Part shown: positions 61,391-64,000 of the stretch, piece by piece
Position numbering within the stretch: position 1 is the stretch's first letter
Layout of the letters: every line of letters begins with the position of its first letter
NCBI RefSeq assembly: GCF_002104765.1
Contig: NZ_NCXM01000018.1
Span: forward strand, 62,001-126,000
Length of the DNA stretch: 64,000 nt
From: Mycolicibacterium vulneris
GTDB lineage: Bacteria; Actinomycetota; Actinomycetes; Mycobacteriales; Mycobacteriaceae
Direction of reading: 5' to 3'
Translations under genes and position numbers: made by a program
The notes under the pieces: model-generated
Told to the model about the DNA's origin: nothing
What the model saw: the letters and a program-made list of their open reading frames with translations, nothing else
Database searches by the model: none

Positions 61391-62044
61391 CTACCGCACC
61401 AACGCGAACGCGAAGCCGTCCCAGCGCTTGGCGCCGACAGTCTGGAGCACCGCGGTGTCCAGCCGCGGGTGCTCGCCCATCGCCTGCAGCGTCTGGCGCA
61501 CCGCCTGCGCTTCGGCATTGGACTCCGGATCAAGGATCTGGCCCTGGCGAATCACGTTGTCCGCCACGATGACCGCGCCGGGGCGGGCCAGTCGCACCGC
61601 CCACTCCAGGTACGCCGGGTAGTTCTCCTTATCGGCGTCGATGAAGATCAGATCGAACGGACCGGTCACCGTCGGCAGCGTATCCAGTGCGGCTCCGACG
61701 ATCACCTCCACCCGATCGGCGAGGCCGGCCCGCACGAGGTTGGCCCGCGCCACCTCGGCGTGCTTAGGCTCGTATTCCAGCGTCACGACTCGTCCTTGCG
61801 GGCCGGCGCCGCGCGCCAGCCAGATGGTGCTGAAACCGCCCAGCGTGCCGAGCTCGAGGATGTTGCGCGCACCGATGGCGCCGGCGAGCAGGCTCAGGAA
61901 CTTTCCTTGCTGCACCGACACCGCGATCGACGGCAAGCCGGCCGCGTCGCTGGCCTCGAGGGCCGCGCTCAACGACGGGTCGCCGTCCACCACTGTGCTG
62001 TCCAAGAATGCGTCGACGTCTTTGGGGGATGGGTTCTCGGTCAT
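61391..62044 (-). CDS. O-methyltransferase (Rv0187-like)
   Basis: 217 residues from ATG 62044. Catechol/caffeoyl-CoA type SAM methyltransferase: NILELGTLGGFSTIWLA, VTLEYEPKHAEVA and DLIFIDADKENYPAYLEWA with the metal-binding Asp cluster. Usually cation-dependent. It is divergent from mymT, and the only visible operator between them is a RicR box (79 bases upstream of this start), so copper control of both is possible. Substrate unknown. Confidence 0.9.
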   Translation of the reverse strand: MTENPSPKDVDAFLDSTVVDGDPSLSAALEASDAAGLPSIAVSVQQGKFLSLLAGAIGARNILELGTLGGFSTIWLARGAGPQGRVVTLEYEPKHAEVARANLVRAGLADRVEVIVGAALDTLPTVTGPFDLIFIDADKENYPAYLEWAVRLARPGAVIVADNVIRQGQILDPESNAEAQAVRQTLQAMGEHPRLDTAVLQTVGAKRWDGFAFALVR

Positions 62045-62122
62045 GGCGCCCACGCTAGCCGCGCCCGGCCCCGTTGGCACGGACGGCCGGGCTGGTATAG
62101 AACAGGTCGCGGCCATTTACCC

Positions 62123-62141
62123 TATACCCATGGGGGGTATA
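62123..62141. promoter_or_regulatory. RicR operator between the O-methyltransferase gene and mymT
   Basis: TATACCCATGGGGGGTATA has 7-bp perfect arms around ATGGG. It lies 61 bases before mymT and almost repeats the box at 58570. Confidence 0.9.
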
Positions 62142-62202
62142 TAGTCAGGGTGCGGTCGACTCGCACCGCAAGAATCACCACAACAGGAAAAGGGTGAGTT
62201 GA

Positions 62203-62349
62203 ATGGCAACTTACGAGGCCGGAACCGAGCTGACGTGCGGTCACGAAGGCTGCGGCTGTCGCGTCCGCATCGAGGTCCCCTGCCACTGCTCGGGTTCGGG
62301 TGAGCCGTACCGCTGCACGTGCGGCGACGCGCTGACCCCCGTCAAGTAA
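62203..62349 (+). CDS. mymT: Copper metallothionein
   Basis: 48 residues, MATYEAGTELTCGHEGCGC and onward, with seven cysteines at 12, 17, 19, 27, 29, 38 and 40, in CxC and CxxxxCxC spacing. It matches MymT (Rv0186A), which binds several Cu(I) ions and protects against copper. AAAAGGGTG precedes the ATG. Expression is expected to rise when copper releases RicR from the box 61 bases upstream. Followed by a hairpin shared with bglS. Confidence 0.96.
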   Translation: MATYEAGTELTCGHEGCGCRVRIEVPCHCSGSGEPYRCTCGDALTPVK

Positions 62350-62360
62350 CCCGCCGGGCC

Positions 62361-62411
62361 GGTCGTGCGTTCGGGCGTAGCCCCTGTGACTTATCGCCCG
62401 AACGTACGACC
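62361..62411. terminator. Bidirectional terminator, mymT / bglS
   Basis: Arms GGTCGTGCGTTCGGGCG (62361-62377) and CGCCCGAACGTACGACC (62395-62411) pair over 17 positions with one G-U wobble. It starts 11 bases after mymT, and its second arm lies inside the last codons of bglS. Confidence 0.75.
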
Positions 62412-64000
62412 GGTCAGCTCGACCGCGGCTTGCAGCCGCATCGCGATCGCCGACGTGCCCACCGCGGCCGTATAGACACCCGGGCGGATCCGCCAACTCT
62501 TGGCGCTGCCGTCATAGCGGGCGAGCAGTCGCGGGTCGGCCTCGACAGTCACCCGCTGGGTCGCGCCCGGCGCGAGGTCCACCCGCTCGAATCCCAGCAG
62601 CCGTAAACACGGTTCGCCGGCGGCTGCCGTCAGGTACAGCTGAGGTATGTCGGCCCCGGCGCGGTCGCCGACGTTGACGACGCTGAAACTCGCGCTGATG
62701 GTTTCTCCGCCGCCGACCACCAGGTCGCGGTAGTCAAACCTGGTGTAGGACAACCCGTGACCGAAGGCGAACATCGGGTCGTGGCCGCGCCGGGCGAACC
62801 ACCGGTAGCCGACGTCGGCTCCCTCGGCGTAGTCGATCGTGGTGGGTGTCCCCCACGGCTCGCCGGCGCCGGGCAGCTGCGGGCGGGGCGTCTGGGCGAG
62901 GTCGACCGGAAAGGTGATCGGTAGCCGGCCCGAGGGATTCACCGTCCCGGTGAGGATCTCCGCGATGGCCCGGGCGCCGTCCTGGCCCGGAAACCACGCC
63001 TGCACAACGGCATTCACCGCATCGCGCCAGGGCATCGATACCGGATTGCCGGTCTGCAGCACCACCACGGTGTTGGGGTTGGCTGCCGCGACCGCCGCGA
63101 TCAGCTCGTCCTGGCCCCACGGCAGCGAGAGGTCGCCGATGTCGAAACCCTCGCCCTCCGCGCGGACCGCGAACACGATCGCGACGTCGGCCGTGTGCGC
63201 CGCCCGCACCGCCTCGGCCGGGCTGACGCCGGGATCGAACTCGATCTGGGCCTGCGGGAGTAGTTTTCGCAACTCCTCCAGCGGACTCGACGGCAGCAGG
63301 TACAGATTGCGCATCCCGGCCTCCAAGCCCGAGCCGCCGATCGGCACCACGCCCGCGTATCCGCCCGGCGGGACGACGGTGCTCGAACCGTACCCGGCCG
63401 GCACACCCACGTGCGCGTACCCGCCGATGACGGCGACGCGTGTGCTCGACCCGAGCGCCAGCGGCAACAGGCCTCCGTTCGTCAACAACACCGTTCCCTG
63501 CCGCGCTACCTCCAGCGCAATCTCGTTGTGCGAGGCCAGGTCCGGTTCCGGCGCCGCGGCACCGCGGTCGGCGCCGACGGCGAACATGGATCGCAGGATC
63601 CGGCGAACCATGTCCGACAAGCGCTCCGCGGTCAGCCTGCCGTCGGCGTACGCGTCGCGCAGCGGCGCACCGAAGGACTCGGCCTGCCACAGCAGCGCGT
63701 CGATCTGGGCCCCGCACTCCTGATCGAGGCCGCCCAGGGCGCACTGCCAGCTCGGCGTGGCGCCCCAATCCGACATCACCCAGCCGCGGTACCCCCAGGC
63801 GCCTTTAAGCACGTCGTCGATCAGGACGGCGTTCGCTGCGGCGTAGTCGCCGTTGATCTTGTTGTAGGCGGTCATCACGGCGCCGGGCTGCGAGCGCTCG
63901 ATCGCCAATTCGAAGGCCAGCAGGTCGGATTCGCGGTGCGCGTCGGGATCGATGACCGCGTCCAGGAAGTGCCGATTGGTTTCGTTGCAGTTCAGCGAGT
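62391..64000 (-). CDS. bglS: GH3 beta-glucosidase, C-terminal part (cut by window edge)
   Basis: At least 536 residues, open to the window end (NETNRHFLDAVIDPDAH at the cut). Nucleophile Asp in WVMSDWGATPSW, AYNKINGDYA substrate loop, then the (alpha/beta)6 sandwich domain (GTVLLTNGGLLPL...VLQTGNPVSMPW) and a C-terminal fibronectin-III-like domain (YLTAAAGEPCLRLLGFERVDL). It cleaves terminal beta-glucosidic bonds. Homologue of Rv0186. The stop lies within the terminator palindrome. Confidence 0.92.
   Translation of the reverse strand, partial: SLNCNETNRHFLDAVIDPDAHRESDLLAFELAIERSQPGAVMTAYNKINGDYAAANAVLIDDVLKGAWGYRGWVMSDWGATPSWQCALGGLDQECGAQIDALLWQAESFGAPLRDAYADGRLTAERLSDMVRRILRSMFAVGADRGAAAPEPDLASHNEIALEVARQGTVLLTNGGLLPLALGSSTRVAVIGGYAHVGVPAGYGSSTVVPPGGYAGVVPIGGSGLEAGMRNLYLLPSSPLEELRKLLPQAQIEFDPGVSPAEAVRAAHTADVAIVFAVRAEGEGFDIGDLSLPWGQDELIAAVAAANPNTVVVLQTGNPVSMPWRDAVNAVVQAWFPGQDGARAIAEILTGTVNPSGRLPITFPVDLAQTPRPQLPGAGEPWGTPTTIDYAEGADVGYRWFARRGHDPMFAFGHGLSYTRFDYRDLVVGGGETISASFSVVNVGDRAGADIPQLYLTAAAGEPCLRLLGFERVDLAPGATQRVTVEADPRLLARYDGSAKSWRIRPGVYTAAVGTSAIAMRLQAAVELTGRTFGR

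Noticed and set aside
1..64000. tRNA, rRNA, CRISPR, prophage or insertion sequences
   Set aside because: No cloverleaf-like segment, spaced direct repeats with unique spacers, integrase or transposase frames were seen on reading both strands.

Overview
The window is chromosomal DNA from a slow-growing Mycobacterium, probably of or near the M. avium complex. Evidence: high GC, GTG/ATG starts behind AGGAG-type sites, and gene order that runs backwards through the M. tuberculosis H37Rv block Rv0231-Rv0186 (recalled from memory, not searched). Diagnostic members are fadE4, php, Rv0228-Rv0223c, echA1, lipC, lipW, fadE3, fadD4, pckA, trmB, mmpL3, Rv0203, mmpL11, omamA/B, zmp1, Rv0197, an L,D-transpeptidase, ricR, ilvD, mymT and bglS. 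I saw no tRNA, rRNA, CRISPR array, prophage or insertion sequence.

Layout. 1-10740: partial fadE4, a phosphotriesterase-like hydrolase overlapping an AMP-forming ligase, a LIP-family lipase, then an envelope block (acyltransferase, DUF3068 protein, multi-TM protein, GT4 glycosyltransferase, methyltransferase). 10741-31600: lipid and small-molecule metabolism: aldehyde dehydrogenase behind a KstR-like box, a TetR gene with palindromic operators, an AMP ligase plus 98-aa partner, a MIP channel, EchA1, WS/DGAT, LipC, LipW, amidohydrolase, CoA-transferase, MaoC-like protein, FadE3, a CD225 protein, a crotonase and FadD4. 31597-37341: GAF-GGDEF protein, PEP carboxykinase and a coupled pair of degenerate GTPase-like proteins.

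37552-50631 is the cell-envelope export core: trmB-NYN-mmpL3 on the plus strand, an AI-2E-type permease, a UPF0104 protein, the Rv0203-type haem-binding protein, mmpL11 with a coupled HTH-like gene, and the OmamA/OmamB pair. 50673-56711 holds Zmp1, a molybdopterin oxidoreductase with its TetR gene and a palindromic operator, and an L,D-transpeptidase.

56807-64000 contains a copper-response group: the CsoR-family repressor RicR, two near-identical palindromic RicR boxes (one between ricR and ilvD, one between an O-methyltransferase and mymT), and the 48-residue metallothionein MymT. A nitronate monooxygenase remnant and the 3' part of a GH3 beta-glucosidase complete the window.

Unexplained structure: a family of REP/MIRU-like palindromic tandem repeats sits at three intergenic sites (16719-16890, 27023-27190, 44505-44771), two exactly at gene ends and one inside a divergent promoter region. 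Several further palindromes look like operators (12632, 15620, 39063, 55508). Compared with H37Rv as I recall it, homologues of Rv0229c, Rv0219-0218, Rv0213c-0212c and Rv0195-0193c are absent, and MAC-type genes sit in some of the gaps.
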